Shown: positions 38,379 to 48,035 of the stretch, piece after piece | Position numbering within the stretch: position 1 is the first letter of the stretch | How the letters are laid out: every line of letters starts with the position of its first letter | Origin: Bacillota bacterium | GTDB taxonomy: Bacteria > Bacillota > Desulfotomaculia > Desulfotomaculales > Desulfohalotomaculaceae | Direction of reading: 5' to 3' | Assembly: GCA_009711615.1 (NCBI GenBank) | Contig: VENI01000003.1 | Location: 124,001-188,000 of the forward strand | DNA length: 64,000 bases | Program-made: the position numbers and the translations under genes | Notes under the pieces: model-generated | Told to the model about the DNA's origin: nothing | The model's database searches: none | What the model saw: the letters and a program-made list of their open reading frames with translations, nothing else

Positions 38379-39737
38379 ATGTTTACTATAAAAGAAATTA
38401 TGGAAACCATCCGCATGGTACAGGAAGAAAAATTGGACATCCGTACCATTACCATGGGAATCAGTTTGCGGGACTGTGCTGATTCCAACCCGGAAAAAGC
38501 ATGCCAAAAAATTTATGATAAAATCACTACCAGGGCAGAGAAACTGGTGGCGGCTGGAGAAGAAATTGAACGGGAATTTGGAATTCCCATTGTTAACAAA
38601 CGGATATCTGTAACCCCAATTTCTATAGTAGCAGAGGCCAGTGAATGCCAGGATTACGTGAATTTTGCCAAAGCCTTGGATAAGGCTGCAGCACAAGTGG
38701 GAGTTAATTTTATTGGCGGTTTCTCTGCCCTTGTACATAAGGGTACCACCCGGGGAGATGAAAAACTAATCAGATCAATTCCCGAAGCATTGGATATAAC
38801 AGAACGGGTTTGCTCGTCTGTGAATGTCGGCACTACCAAAGACGGTATCAATATGGATGCTGTTTATCGTATGGGGCAAATAATTGTTGATACTGCCGGG
38901 CGTACTGCTGATCGGGATGGCCTGGGTTGTGCCAAACTAGTGGTGTTTACCAATGTGCCGGAAGATAATCCCTTTATGGCTGGAGCATTTCATGGTATTG
39001 GCGAACCAGAGTGTGTGATTAATGTTGGTGTAAGTGGCCCTGGCGTTGTGAAAAAAGCAGTGGATAAGGTAAAGGACCAAGACTTCGGTATGTTGGCGGA
39101 GACAGTTAAGAACACTGCCTTTAAAGTTACCCGTATGGGTGAACTGGTAGGACGGGCGGCAGCGGAAAAACTAAATGTACCCTTTGGTATAGTGGACCTT
39201 TCACTGGCGCCAACCCCGGCGGTTGGGGACAGTGTGGCTGAAGTTCTTGAATCAATGGGACTGGAAATGTGCGGTACTCACGGTACCACAGCTGCCTTGG
39301 CTCTTTTAAACGATGCGGTTAAAAAAGGTGGTGCCATGGCATCCAGTTATGTAGGCGGCCTATCCGGTGCTTTCATCCCAGTAAGTGAAGACGCCGGTAT
39401 GATCAGGGCAGCGGAGAAAGGTGTACTGACACTGGAAAAATTAGAAGCCATGACCTGTGTATGCTCAGTGGGTTTGGACATGATTGCAATACCCGGTGAC
39501 ACATCGGCGGAAACAATTGCAGCCATTATTGCTGATGAAGCGGCCATCGGCATGATAAATCAAAAAACAACGGCAGTAAGAATAATTCCTGCACCGGGCA
39601 AAAAAGTGGGCGACCATGTGGAATTCGGAGGTTTGTTAGGTCATGCACCAATAATGCCGGTTAAAAAACCATCATCAGCCCATTTTGTGAAAAGGGGAGG
39701 TCGTATTCCCGCTCCGATACACAGTCTTAAGAATTAA
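38379..39737 (+). CDS. PFL family protein (UPF0210/DUF711)
   Basis: A 452-residue protein with strong family hallmarks: [20 protein letters not shown] at the start, the [16 protein letters not shown]-like segment near 150, and the Gly/Ala-rich [22 protein letters not shown]. The fold is related to pyruvate formate-lyase, but I see no evidence of a glycyl-radical motif. Function unknown; likely acts with the upstream ACT protein. Confidence 0.9.
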   Translation: MFTIKEIMETIRMVQEEKLDIRTITMGISLRDCADSNPEKACQKIYDKITTRAEKLVAAGEEIEREFGIPIVNKRISVTPISIVAEASECQDYVNFAKALDKAAAQVGVNFIGGFSALVHKGTTRGDEKLIRSIPEALDITERVCSSVNVGTTKDGINMDAVYRMGQIIVDTAGRTADRDGLGCAKLVVFTNVPEDNPFMAGAFHGIGEPECVINVGVSGPGVVKKAVDKVKDQDFGMLAETVKNTAFKVTRMGELVGRAAAEKLNVPFGIVDLSLAPTPAVGDSVAEVLESMGLEMCGTHGTTAALALLNDAVKKGGAMASSYVGGLSGAFIPVSEDAGMIRAAEKGVLTLEKLEAMTCVCSVGLDMIAIPGDTSAETIAAIIADEAAIGMINQKTTAVRIIPAPGKKVGDHVEFGGLLGHAPIMPVKKPSSAHFVKRGGRIPAPIHSLKN

Positions 39738-39740
39738 AAG

Positions 39741-39781
39741 CAGGAGTCAGGAGTTAGGAGTCAGTAGTCAGAATGAAAACC
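39741..39781 (+). repeat. Dispersed intergenic repeat, copy 5 (tandem form)
   Basis: The longest copy. Three tandem units (AGGAGTCAG, GAGTTAGGAGTCAG, TAGTCAGAAT) and a GAAAACC tail, directly after the PFL-family stop and before a terminator. Confidence 0.6.
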
Positions 39782-39789
39782 AAAACCCA

Positions 39790-39821
39790 AACGGATCGGT
39801 GTCCTCACCGATCCGTTTTTT
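39790..39821 (+). terminator. Terminator after the ACT/PFL pair
   Basis: AACGGATCGGTG (39790-39801), TCCT loop, CACCGATCCGTT (39806-39817), then TTTT. The 170 bp from here to the next gene show nothing recognisable. Confidence 0.9.
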
Positions 39822-39998
39822 CATACATAATTATATGACCACATTCCTAATTCTTCATTTTTAATTTTTCATTAGCAAAATTACTACAAAATGCTGAAGC
39901 AATGACAGTATGATTTAAGAAAAACGGGAATTATATAGCGATAAAACACATATCATTAGGGTAAATTAAGATTGAAGTTTATTTTAAAGGAGTACCCT

Positions 39999-40295
39999 AT
40001 GTCTCAAGTAACTGAAAAAACCTTAAAAGCGTTGGAAGATCGAATTAATAAACTGGCCAGAAATATGGAAAAGATGAAATTGGCAGAATATGTGCGCTTG
40101 CTGGATAGTCCTTGGCGGCTATTATATGTTAATTTCATTAGTGGTGTGGCCCGGGGAATAGGAATAGGTGTGGGTTTTGCAGTGTTGGGTGCCTTTGTAG
40201 TATATGTACTTAAGTCTATGGTAACCATCCCTGTAATTGGCAGTGTGATAGCAGATATAGTTAAAATAGTTCAGATACGGCTTGGTACATACTAA
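39999..40295 (+). CDS. DUF5665-type small membrane protein
   Basis: A 98-residue protein: an N-terminal coiled-coil-like helix (about 5-35), the segment YVRLLDSPWRLLYVNFISGVARGIG split across two conserved blocks, then two hydrophobic helices. The function is unknown. AAAGGAG at 39985-39991 selects the ATG at 39999 over an upstream TTG. It precedes the zinc-finger gene by 30 bp. Confidence 0.75.
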   Translation: MSQVTEKTLKALEDRINKLARNMEKMKLAEYVRLLDSPWRLLYVNFISGVARGIGIGVGFAVLGAFVVYVLKSMVTIPVIGSVIADIVKIVQIRLGTY

Positions 40296-40325
40296 TAGAT
40301 ATCTATAATGCAGGGGGAATATATA

Positions 40326-41012
40326 GTGCAGAGTAGGCAGAAGGAATATTTAAAGCAGCAGATGATGCAGGAACGGAACCAACAACTGCATAACATTAGA
40401 AGTATAAACGAGGGTGGGTTAGGTGAATCCATGGACAACTCCTTTGGGGAGCTTTCCACAATAGACAATCATCCGGCGGATGTAGGTAGTGAATTATTTG
40501 AACGGAGTAAAGATTTTGCATTAAAGGAACAGGCTCGGGTGGTGGTACAAGCTATAGATAATGCCCTGGAAGCAATGCAACAGGGTGAATATGGGAAATG
40601 TGAAGTGTGCGGTAAAGAAATACCCTATGAAAGGCTGCAGGCTGTCCCATATACCACAATATGTGTTCAATGCAAAGGGGCTGATGAAAGTATACCATCA
40701 AGGCACCCTCGCCCGGTTGAAGAAGATGTGTTAATGCATCCCTTTGAGCGCACCATGAATGATGAAAGTGATAAAAACTTCTATGACGGCGAAGACACAT
40801 GGCAGGAAGTGGCTAGGCACAGCTTAAGCTATGAAACCGACCCGGAATACGAAACAGACAGCATTGACCCAGAGGGAGATCAGAAACAGATGCAGGGTTC
40901 AGTGGAGGAAGTAGAAGATGTACCCTATGAGGTGGAAGACGGAATAATCTATGAAAGTTTTCGACCGGTTGAGGAATTCGGAGGCAAACCGGAGGAAGAA
41001 GTCGATGATTAA
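40326..41012 (+). CDS. TraR/DksA-type zinc-finger protein (YteA-like)
   Basis: A 228-residue protein. A coiled-coil N-terminal half (ALKEQARVVVQAIDNALEAM) leads into a C4 zinc finger (CEVCGKEIPYERL...CVQC), the arrangement of DksA/TraR proteins. The C-terminal 100 residues are acidic and repetitive in Asp/Glu, as in Bacillus YteA. It may bind RNA polymerase or act in sporulation; not settled. GTG start at 40326 behind AGGGGGAA. Confidence 0.85.
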   Translation: MQSRQKEYLKQQMMQERNQQLHNIRSINEGGLGESMDNSFGELSTIDNHPADVGSELFERSKDFALKEQARVVVQAIDNALEAMQQGEYGKCEVCGKEIPYERLQAVPYTTICVQCKGADESIPSRHPRPVEEDVLMHPFERTMNDESDKNFYDGEDTWQEVARHSLSYETDPEYETDSIDPEGDQKQMQGSVEEVEDVPYEVEDGIIYESFRPVEEFGGKPEEEVDD

Positions 41013-41064
41013 CTGAGGGTAATATTGCTTGTTAAACTTATCATGAATTTAATGACAATGAGTA

Positions 41065-41093
41065 AAATATCGCTAGAAATAGCGATATTTTTT
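41065..41093 (+). terminator. Terminator after the zinc-finger gene
   Basis: AAATATCGCTA (41065-41075), GAAA loop, TAGCGATATTT (41080-41090), then TTT. The 41013-41335 gap otherwise contains only A/T-rich sequence with a TATACT box near 41292. Confidence 0.85.
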
Positions 41094-41335
41094 ATCGGAA
41101 TGAACATCTTTTCCCGGACTTTAACCTTGTCCAGCAACAGCAAGATCATACCCCTGTTTCTACCTCAACACATTTACAAATCTGTTAATCCATGTCATGA
41201 ATCGGTGAATTTATAGTGATTTTTTAAATAAATCAAGTCTTGTAATGTTGTGTAATAAAGAAGTGGCTTAAAAAACAAGTGTAATTGTGCTATACTTTAA
41301 ATATTTGGGAAAAATAATACCATGGGGGTTAAATA

Positions 41336-41794
41336 ATGCCGCTTTTATTAATGACTTTATTTGTTTTAATTATTGACTTGTTATCTAAATACATAATTCA
41401 ATCTAACATGGAGTTGTACCAATCTATACCAGTAATTAAAAACATTTTTCACATCACCTATATAATGAATCCCGGTGCTGCTTTTGGAGTGCTTGCCAAC
41501 AAAACAATTTTCTTTATAGGTGTAACTGCAGCTTTAATACTTGGTATGGCGGTGTTTTTTAAGCGTATCATGCAGGAAACAATACTGGTTAAACTAGCTT
41601 TGGGAATGGTTGCAGGCGGTGCCCTAGGCAATATGGTGGATAGGGTTAGGTATGGTGAAGTGGTGGATTTCTTGGATTTTAGAATTTGGCCGGTTTTTAA
41701 CCTCGCTGACACATTTATTGTAATTGGGGTAGGGTTATTAATTCTGGAAATTTATAGGCGCCCTGAATTCCAAGAAAATGAGGGGGATAACTAA
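41336..41794 (+). CDS. lspA: Lipoprotein signal peptidase
   Basis: A 152-residue, four-helix membrane aspartyl protease that removes signal peptides from prolipoproteins. Catalytic aspartates are in GNMVDRVRYGEVVDFLD and FNLADTFI. The stop overlaps the rluD-like start by one base (TAATG). Confidence 0.96.
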   Translation: MPLLLMTLFVLIIDLLSKYIIQSNMELYQSIPVIKNIFHITYIMNPGAAFGVLANKTIFFIGVTAALILGMAVFFKRIMQETILVKLALGMVAGGALGNMVDRVRYGEVVDFLDFRIWPVFNLADTFIVIGVGLLILEIYRRPEFQENEGDN

Positions 41795-42708
41795 TGCCGG
41801 TAACACATAGTTTTAAGGTGGAGCAGGCTGATTCGGGGCTGCGATTGGACAAGTATTTGGCCAGGGAAATTGAAGGTTTAACCCGCTCATATATTAAAAA
41901 ATTACTTGATCACAATATGGTGAGTGTGAACGGACAAGAGGTGAAATCCAGCTATAAACTGCAGGTGGATGACAGTGTTGAACTAATTGAACCTGACCCA
42001 GTGGAACTGACTATAGAGCCGGAAAATATTCCACTGGATATATATTATCAAGATGAGGATGTAATTGTAGTAAACAAACCCCAAGGAATGGTGGTGCATC
42101 CCGCTGAAGGGAATTTCAATGGCACATTAGTAAATGCCCTGCTTTATCACTGTCGGGATTTATCTGGTATTAACGGTGTACTGCGTCCCGGCATAGTCCA
42201 CCGCATTGACAAAGACACCAGTGGGTTGTTGGTGGTGGCTAAGAATGATGCCGCGCACTTAGGACTGGCCCAGCAGTTAAAAGATCACAGCATGGTTAGG
42301 CGGTATCTAGCTCTGGTACACGGCAATATAAGAAACGACTACGGTATAATTGATGCACCTATAGGGCGAGATCCAAAGGAACGACAAAAAATGGCTGTAG
42401 TTGATAGGAATTCAAAAGATGCAGTTACACACTTTGAGGTGAAAGAAAGACATGGCCAGTTTACTTTGGTGGAATGTCGCCTGGAAACCGGACGTACCCA
42501 TCAAATACGTGTTCATATGGCCTATATTAAGCACCCAGTGGTGGGCGATCCTAGGTATGGGGGGAAAACTAAACGTTTTAAATTAGAGGGTCAACTTTTG
42601 CATGCTGCAATGCTGGGTTTTGTACATCCCATTAGAAACGAATACATTGAATTTGAGGCTCCATTGCCTAAGAACTTTCAAGCGGTGCTGCGAGGTATAA
42701 CTATTTAA
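41794..42708 (+). CDS. rluD: RluA/RluD-family 23S rRNA pseudouridine synthase
   Basis: A 304-residue enzyme with an N-terminal S4 domain (LRLDKYLAREIEGLTRSYIK) and the catalytic HRIDKDTSG motif (Asp139). It is in the usual place after lspA. The exact uridines modified are inferred from family membership. It converges with the DUF441 gene, the two ends overlapping by 8 bp. Confidence 0.92.
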   Translation: MPVTHSFKVEQADSGLRLDKYLAREIEGLTRSYIKKLLDHNMVSVNGQEVKSSYKLQVDDSVELIEPDPVELTIEPENIPLDIYYQDEDVIVVNKPQGMVVHPAEGNFNGTLVNALLYHCRDLSGINGVLRPGIVHRIDKDTSGLLVVAKNDAAHLGLAQQLKDHSMVRRYLALVHGNIRNDYGIIDAPIGRDPKERQKMAVVDRNSKDAVTHFEVKERHGQFTLVECRLETGRTHQIRVHMAYIKHPVVGDPRYGGKTKRFKLEGQLLHAAMLGFVHPIRNEYIEFEAPLPKNFQAVLRGITI

Positions 42709-43153
42709 AATAGCTAAACAATTCAAGAAAAAGTGCCGCCACTCCAGCGGCCATCAGTGGTCCCACTGGCTGCCCGTTAAAGAAAACAATACCGATGATA
42801 CATCCCAGCACCAAGCCAAAAATAATCTCTGGATCAATCTGCATCAATCTTAACCCTTGCTGATTAAGGTGGGTAGCCAGTGCCCCGCCAATAATGGCCA
42901 TTATACCTGGTAAAGATGTTAAATTATATACCAAATCCTTTTCGGTAATCTTACCACTGGCCATAGGAACCAAAATTGAAAGCAACAAAAAAAGTAACCC
43001 CAGTTCCAACCCCCGTTTTTCAAGCAAGGGTAGAACAAAGTCTAGGTTGGAAAGTTTTAAGATTAACAACACGCACGCTGCTGTGGCAATAAGATTAGAA
43101 CGGGATAACAGCCCCACCATCAGCAAACCAACCAACAAAATTTCGCCCCGCAA
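42701..43153 (-). CDS. DUF441 (UPF0756) membrane protein
   Basis: A 150-residue hydrophobic protein with four or more transmembrane segments and the family pattern (LLSRSNLIATAACVLLILKL, ILVPMASGKI, GIVFFNGQPVGPL). The function is unknown. GAGGAG supports a TTG start at 43153; the GTG five codons upstream overlaps that site and is less likely. Confidence 0.82.
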   Translation of the reverse strand: MRGEILLVGLLMVGLLSRSNLIATAACVLLILKLSNLDFVLPLLEKRGLELGLLFLLLSILVPMASGKITEKDLVYNLTSLPGIMAIIGGALATHLNQQGLRLMQIDPEIIFGLVLGCIIGIVFFNGQPVGPLMAAGVAALFLELFSYFK

Positions 43154-43243
43154 AATAAATCTCCTCACTAATAAGACAGTTTGTCTAATTTATATGCAGG
43201 CAAACTCAATAGGATAACCAGAAACTATCTTTATAAAAGGTCA

Positions 43244-43282
43244 TAAAAAAAGAGACAAACCGCCTGGCCAAGGCGGTCTGTC
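43244..43282 (-). terminator. Terminator of the phosphosulfolactate synthase-like gene
   Basis: ACCGCCT (43259-43265) pairs with AGGCGGT (43271-43277), flanked by GACA/TGTC; on minus it is followed by TCTTTTTTT. Confidence 0.8.
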
Positions 43283-43284
43283 AT

Positions 43285-43306
43285 CGGCTGCCGGCAGCCG
43301 TTTTTT
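43285..43306 (+). terminator. Plus-strand terminator, back-to-back with the minus one
   Basis: CGGCTGCCGGCAGCCG is a perfect 16-bp palindrome (6-bp stem, 4-nt loop) followed by six T. It would stop transcripts running on from rluD. Confidence 0.7.
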
Positions 43307-43444
43307 GATATATTGTTGTTTTGTAAGGCATTCAGAATTAAGAATACTTCCAGTGAGTTACTAATTTGTTGTAAAAATTTGTGTCGCAAATATTACCGCA
43401 TCTAAAACCCTTACTAAGAATCAGCTAGTATGCACATTCCTTTT

Positions 43445-43472
43445 AGTTTTATTCTGACTCCTTACTCCTGAG
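43445..43472 (-). repeat. Dispersed intergenic repeat, copy 6 (inverted)
   Basis: On minus CTCAGGAGTAAGGAGTCAGA followed by ATAAAACT, in the gap downstream of the phosphosulfolactate synthase-like gene. A degenerate TTCAGAATTAAGAAT lies nearby at 43330. Confidence 0.5.
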
Positions 43473-43542
43473 TATATTGTTTCTCTAATTCTTCACAAAA
43501 ATACAGCTAATTATTTCTAGCTACCGAACGGGAATTAATAAA

Positions 43543-44346
43543 TTAATCACAAACTGCTTTGAGTGTATCTGCCCGAAGGCCCACCCTTAGTGCTTCCAAT
43601 GCCAAAACTTCGTGAGCATTAATGTTACCAAAATTAACATTGGGTCCAAATCGTAGAATTAACTCCTGTTGCTGATCTTTTATAGGTGCTTCCCAAATTA
43701 ATACGGATGGGTCTGGTAGTGCAGAAACAAGTTCTTCCATTTCTGTTGTAATTATTTTGCCAGAAGAATCATATAAACCTACACCCTTGCCAGATTCTCT
43801 TCCTTCTACAATTACCTTGTGGGAGCCATGCTTTATATCTCCCACAACTTGGTTGATCAAAACGCTTAATGGGGTTCTGTTATTGCTGTCCTTTTTCCCC
43901 ACCTCTGATAGAACAATTAAATCCTTTTCTGCTGCTAAACTAATAGCATGGGCTCTAACACTTTCATCCAAAGTTATAGTGCCATCGGAAATCTCCACTG
44001 CGGTAAATCCCAACTGCTTGACCATATCCAAATACTCTTCCAGCTTATTTTGCAGTACAGCTACTTCCAAAAATGTGCCACCAGGGTAGATGTCTACATC
44101 ATAAGACCTAACAAGACTAATTTTTTCGGCTAAAATTTCACTGGAATAGAATGCAGAAGTGCCAAATCCAAGTTTTAAATAATCGATGTAATTACCGGCC
44201 AAGTTGAGCAGGTCTCTGGTTTCGCCCAACCCCAAACCTTTGTCAATAACCATGGTAAGGCCAGATCCTCTAGGTTTGCTGGTACGTTCACCAAGCGGGT
44301 ATTTTAAGATATTCAACCAATTGTTGCTACCATGACATTGGGTCAA
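43543..44346 (-). CDS. Phosphosulfolactate synthase (ComA) family protein
   Basis: A 267-residue TIM-barrel protein. Family segments: SKPRGSGLTMVIDKGLG, YLKLGFGTSAFY, VDIYPGGTFLEVA, AVEISDGTI and KVIVEGRESGKGVGLYD. ComA joins sulfite to phosphoenolpyruvate to give 2-phosphosulfolactate, the first step to coenzyme M in methanogens; Bacillus relatives are linked to sulfolactate in spores. In a spore-former the latter role is more likely. TTG start at 44346 behind AAAGGAG. A structured leader and an MFS gene lie upstream on the same strand. Confidence 0.85.
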   Translation of the reverse strand: MTQCHGSNNWLNILKYPLGERTSKPRGSGLTMVIDKGLGLGETRDLLNLAGNYIDYLKLGFGTSAFYSSEILAEKISLVRSYDVDIYPGGTFLEVAVLQNKLEEYLDMVKQLGFTAVEISDGTITLDESVRAHAISLAAEKDLIVLSEVGKKDSNNRTPLSVLINQVVGDIKHGSHKVIVEGRESGKGVGLYDSSGKIITTEMEELVSALPDPSVLIWEAPIKDQQQELILRFGPNVNFGNINAHEVLALEALRVGLRADTLKAVCD

Positions 44347-44362
44347 TTGTCACAGCTCCTTT

Positions 44363-44426
44363 CACGGGTGTGGATCACCAATAAAACTGGTGATTTCTAG
44401 CACCTCCCATTAACTGCTTACCCGTG
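44363..44426 (-). ncRNA. Structured RNA leader upstream of the ComA-like gene
   Basis: On minus, CACGGGT (44426-44420) closes with ACCCGTG (44369-44363). Inside lies a 7-bp hairpin ATCACCA/TGGTGAT (44374-44394) with a 7-nt loop, and a GGGAGGTGCTAG single-stranded segment that could pair with CACC downstream. The ribosome binding site AAAGGAG comes right after the closing stem. There is no T-tract, so it is not a terminator. It matches no riboswitch class I can recall. Confidence 0.45.
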
Positions 44427-44470
44427 GTTTATATCTCTAGCTGTAGTGTATTCGCAACAACTGTTATTGG

Positions 44471-45823
44471 TTACTGGTTATCCTTTTCACCATTATTTAC
44501 CTTGTCTTCATTATTATTGCTTTCCAGGGGTTTTCTGGCTGGGGAAGGGTAGCCCACAGCCGATCCCACTAAATAGCCGATGTATTCAGTAGCAGTCTGC
44601 TGCTTGTCTTGCTTTTTATCTTTGGAAGCTGCCTGCAGTTCCTTAGCTTTAATAAAGAAGAATGCAATGATTGCTGCTACACCAGCTAGGGCAGATGCAC
44701 TCCAAAACATTATTGATCGACTAATATCCAAAAGCCAACCAAAGATTGGTGGGCCGAATGCAACTCCAAAGAATCGCACGCTGCCGTATAAAGAAGTTAC
44801 CATACCACGCTCCTCAGTGGAAGTGGCACTGGTAATCAGCATATTTAAGCATGGCAACACCAAACCGGTACCGATTCCAGCCACTGAAATGGCGGCAAAA
44901 AACATGTAAACCCCTTTAAATATGGGCAATAGACCCAACGACACAGTTAATAATATCAACCCGGTAACCACCAGTGTTTTCATTAAAACTACCTGTTTCT
45001 TAATAAAAGTACCAGTGATGTAAGATGTAGTACTCATGAAAAGTACTGGTACAGCCAGCGCTAAGCCTTTAACTACTCCGTTCATTTTTAGTGCGGTCTC
45101 CAAATAATCTGAAAGGAAGAATAATACCCCAAAGAGTAAAAATAAAGCGGTGGCACCGGCAAAAAAACTGGATAGCAATAAAGGTGCTTTTTTCTTAAAA
45201 ATTTGCTTGATAGATTGAACGTACTCTTTCAACTTTGGGGGTTCTTGCTGTTGTTTCGGTTCCTTAACAAATACCCACATGGCCAAAACCACTGGAATTA
45301 CAATGGCCGGGAAAAATATAAAGGAACCATACCACAATATTGTACCCAAAACTGCCCCCAGAACGGGGCTGATCACCTTACCCATACCGTTAGAAGCTTC
45401 AATAACCCCCAGTGACTTAGAGCGCTGCTTGCCTTGCCACAAGTCACCACACATGGCCATGGCAATGGGAGCGGTGCCGGCGGCACCAATACCCTGAATA
45501 ACCCGCCCAGTAAGTAAAACAGCAAAAGCTTTTTCTTTAAGGAAATAAGCAGCTAAAGCGGCAATTACACCACCCACTCCATAGAGAATAAGAGAAGGAA
45601 TAATTACTTTTTTGCGACCGAAACGGTCTGACAAAAATCCGGCCAGGGGAATTACAATTCCTGCTGGTACAGAAAACAAGGTGATAATTAAACTAACCTG
45701 CACTTTAGAAATATTTAAAGCGTTTTGTATGGCCGGCAGTACTGGAATTAAAAGTGAATTTCCCAGCACCATGATCAGTGGAACTCCGGCCAGTGCAGCA
45801 AGAGTTAGTTTGTTGGCTTTCAT
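44471..45823 (-). CDS. MFS transporter
   Basis: A 450-residue protein with 12 predicted transmembrane segments and the MFS loop motif GFLSDRFGRKK between TM2 and TM3; drug-efflux (Bcr/EmrB-like) features. An unusual soluble C-terminal tail of about 50 residues (Lys/Gln/Asn/Glu-rich) follows the last helix. The substrate is unknown. Export of sulfolactate or a related sulfonate is a guess from the adjacent ComA-like gene. The start at 45823 is preferred because AAAGGA precedes it. Confidence 0.85.
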   Translation of the reverse strand: MKANKLTLAALAGVPLIMVLGNSLLIPVLPAIQNALNISKVQVSLIITLFSVPAGIVIPLAGFLSDRFGRKKVIIPSLILYGVGGVIAALAAYFLKEKAFAVLLTGRVIQGIGAAGTAPIAMAMCGDLWQGKQRSKSLGVIEASNGMGKVISPVLGAVLGTILWYGSFIFFPAIVIPVVLAMWVFVKEPKQQQEPPKLKEYVQSIKQIFKKKAPLLLSSFFAGATALFLLFGVLFFLSDYLETALKMNGVVKGLALAVPVLFMSTTSYITGTFIKKQVVLMKTLVVTGLILLTVSLGLLPIFKGVYMFFAAISVAGIGTGLVLPCLNMLITSATSTEERGMVTSLYGSVRFFGVAFGPPIFGWLLDISRSIMFWSASALAGVAAIIAFFFIKAKELQAASKDKKQDKQQTATEYIGYLVGSAVGYPSPARKPLESNNNEDKVNNGEKDNQ

Positions 45824-45954
45824 GCATTCACGTCCTTTCATAGTCAGACGAGTGTATTTTTCCTCTGCGAGTGTAAAGGTATTCATTAAAGATAGAAATG
45901 TAGCATAAGAAATATATTAGGAAATATATGTATTAATAAAAGGAGATGCTGCAT

Positions 45955-46227
45955 TTGTTTCATGTTTTTGATAAAATTGTCTTTAGTATGGCGGCCATGC
46001 GCTTCTTATCATCCTTTATTGAATTTTCTGCGGCAATGTTAATGCTCAAATATAATCGGGTGGATACGGCATTTAAAATTAATGCAGTGCTGGCGTTAAT
46101 TGGTCCAACAGTACTAATTATTGTCACGGCCCTCGGTTTAGTGGGTTTAGCAGGAAAAGTTCCGTTAAGCAAGATGGTATACATAGGCTTAGGAGTAAGT
46201 TTAATTTTTTATGGAGTAAATAAGTAA
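45955..46227 (+). CDS. YqhV/DUF2619-family membrane protein
   Basis: A 90-residue protein with three hydrophobic segments and the family features MAAMRFLSSFIEFSAAMLM and NAVLALIGPTVLI. In Bacillus yqhV adjoins the spoIIIA operon; its function is unknown. The upstream ATG (45946) overlaps the ribosome binding site, so the TTG at 45955 is preferred. It is upstream of the pyr promoter and not part of that operon. Confidence 0.75.
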   Translation: MFHVFDKIVFSMAAMRFLSSFIEFSAAMLMLKYNRVDTAFKINAVLALIGPTVLIIVTALGLVGLAGKVPLSKMVYIGLGVSLIFYGVNK

Positions 46228-46231
46228 CTCC

Positions 46232-46260
46232 TTGACAGTAATACTGAGCTACTGTAAAAT
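46232..46260 (+). promoter_or_regulatory. Sigma-A promoter of the pyr operon
   Basis: TTGACA (46232-46237), 17-bp spacer, TAAAAT (46255-46260). Transcription would start near 46267, just before the PyrR-binding loop. Confidence 0.8.
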
Positions 46261-46275
46261 AAAATAGAAAAAATT

Positions 46276-46372
46276 AACCTTGAAATCGGTCCCGTGAGGC
46301 TGGTAAGGAATCATAGTGTATGATAAATTTGGTCAAACTATGCCTATTACCAGTGTGTAATAGGCTTTTTTA
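46276..46372 (+). promoter_or_regulatory. PyrR-dependent attenuator 1 (pyr leader)
   Basis: The PyrR-binding loop signature GGTCCCGTGAGGCTGG lies at 46287-46302, inside an anti-antiterminator stem. A terminator follows: CCTATTAC, six-base loop, GTAATAGG, CTTTTTT (46343-46371). With UMP bound, PyrR stabilises the first stem and termination occurs. Confidence 0.92.
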
Positions 46373-46389
46373 TATAGCAAAACCACTAG

Positions 46390-46953
<564 letters not shown>

Positions 46954-46959
46954 ATCAGG

Positions 46960-47060
46960 CTTCCTTTTAACTTGGTCCCGTGAGGCCGGCAAAGGAAGGG
47001 TTGAAGTTTTGGCTCTTTTTTTGCTGGCCTCATCCAAATAATTTTGGATGAGGCTTTTTT
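46960..47060 (+). promoter_or_regulatory. PyrR-dependent attenuator 2 (pyrR-pyrB)
   Basis: CTTCCTTT and AAAGGAAG (46960-46998) enclose GGTCCCGTGAGGCCGG, the PyrR loop. The terminator GCCTCATCCAAA / TTTGGATGAGGC (47027-47054) with a TAAT loop and six T follows. Confidence 0.92.
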
Positions 47061-47096
47061 ATGTAAAAAACTGCGAACGTGAAAGGAGTGACTATA

Positions 47097-48035
47097 TTGA
47101 GCCTGCAAAGTAAGCACATGTTGGGCTTGCAGCATGTGTCCGACGAAGATATTATAACCATTCTTAATACCGCAAATGCCATGAAAGATATTATTAAAAG
47201 GAAAATTAAAAAAGTACCCACACTGAGGGGGCGCACAGTGGTGACACTGTTTTATGAAAACAGTACCCGCACCAAAACATCGTTTGACCTGGCGGGAAAA
47301 TACCTTAGTGCTGATACGGTAGGTTTAAGTGCATCCAGCAGTAGTGTACAAAAAGGAGAAAGTTTAATTGACACTGCTCGCACAGTGGAAGCGATGGGTG
47401 CCGATGTGGTGGTGTTGCGTCACCCTGCAGCCGGATCATCAAAAATGTTGGCCGAAAACATAAATTGTTCGGTGATTAATGCTGGGGATGGTGTTCATGA
47501 ACACCCCACCCAAGCACTTCTGGATATGTTCACAATCAGCGAACATAAAAAAGATTTTAAGGGCTTGAAAGTAACCATTGTGGGTGATATCCTGCATAGC
47601 CGAGTGGCTCGGTCCAACATTTGGGGGCTTACCAAATTGGGAGCAGAGGTGTCGGTGGTAGGTCCCGCTACGATGCTGCCACCAAAAATGGAGAAGATGG
47701 GTGTGAAGGTTTACACCAATATGGAGGAAGCTCTAGCAGGGGCAGATGTGGTCAATGTATTGCGCATCCAACTAGAACGACAGAAACAGGGGCTGTTTCC
47801 CAGCTTAAGAGAATACTCGCGATTGTATGGAATTAACCAAGAACGACTGGCACTTCTTAAAGATGATGCTATTATCCTACACCCGGGTCCAATGAACCGG
47901 GGAGTGGAAATCGTAAGTCGAGTTGCAGATAGCAGCCAGGCAGTGATAGAAGAACAAGTTACAAACGGTGTAGCTGTGCGCATGGCACTGCTGTACCTGC
48001 TCACAGGGGGTGAAAAAGTTGAAGATGTTAATTAA
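47097..48035 (+). CDS. pyrB: Aspartate carbamoyltransferase catalytic subunit
   Basis: A 312-residue enzyme making N-carbamoyl-aspartate. Carbamoyl-phosphate motif [12 protein letters not shown], plus [25 protein letters not shown] and [11 protein letters not shown]. No pyrI regulatory gene follows. The TTG at 47097 is selected by AAAGGAG 8 nt upstream; the ATG at 47079 overlaps that site. Confidence 0.97.
   Translation: MSLQSKHMLGLQHVSDEDIITILNTANAMKDIIKRKIKKVPTLRGRTVVTLFYENSTRTKTSFDLAGKYLSADTVGLSASSSSVQKGESLIDTARTVEAMGADVVVLRHPAAGSSKMLAENINCSVINAGDGVHEHPTQALLDMFTISEHKKDFKGLKVTIVGDILHSRVARSNIWGLTKLGAEVSVVGPATMLPPKMEKMGVKVYTNMEEALAGADVVNVLRIQLERQKQGLFPSLREYSRLYGINQERLALLKDDAIILHPGPMNRGVEIVSRVADSSQAVIEEQVTNGVAVRMALLYLLTGGEKVEDVN

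Noticed and set aside
41025-41216. 63-codon ORF after the DksA-type gene
   Set aside because: It spans a strong terminator hairpin, has no convincing ribosome binding site and no recognisable protein features.
44363-44426. preQ1-I riboswitch or terminator for the structured leader
   Set aside because: GAGGTGCTAG looks a little like preQ1-I, but the A-rich pseudoknot tail is absent; there is no T-tract for a terminator.
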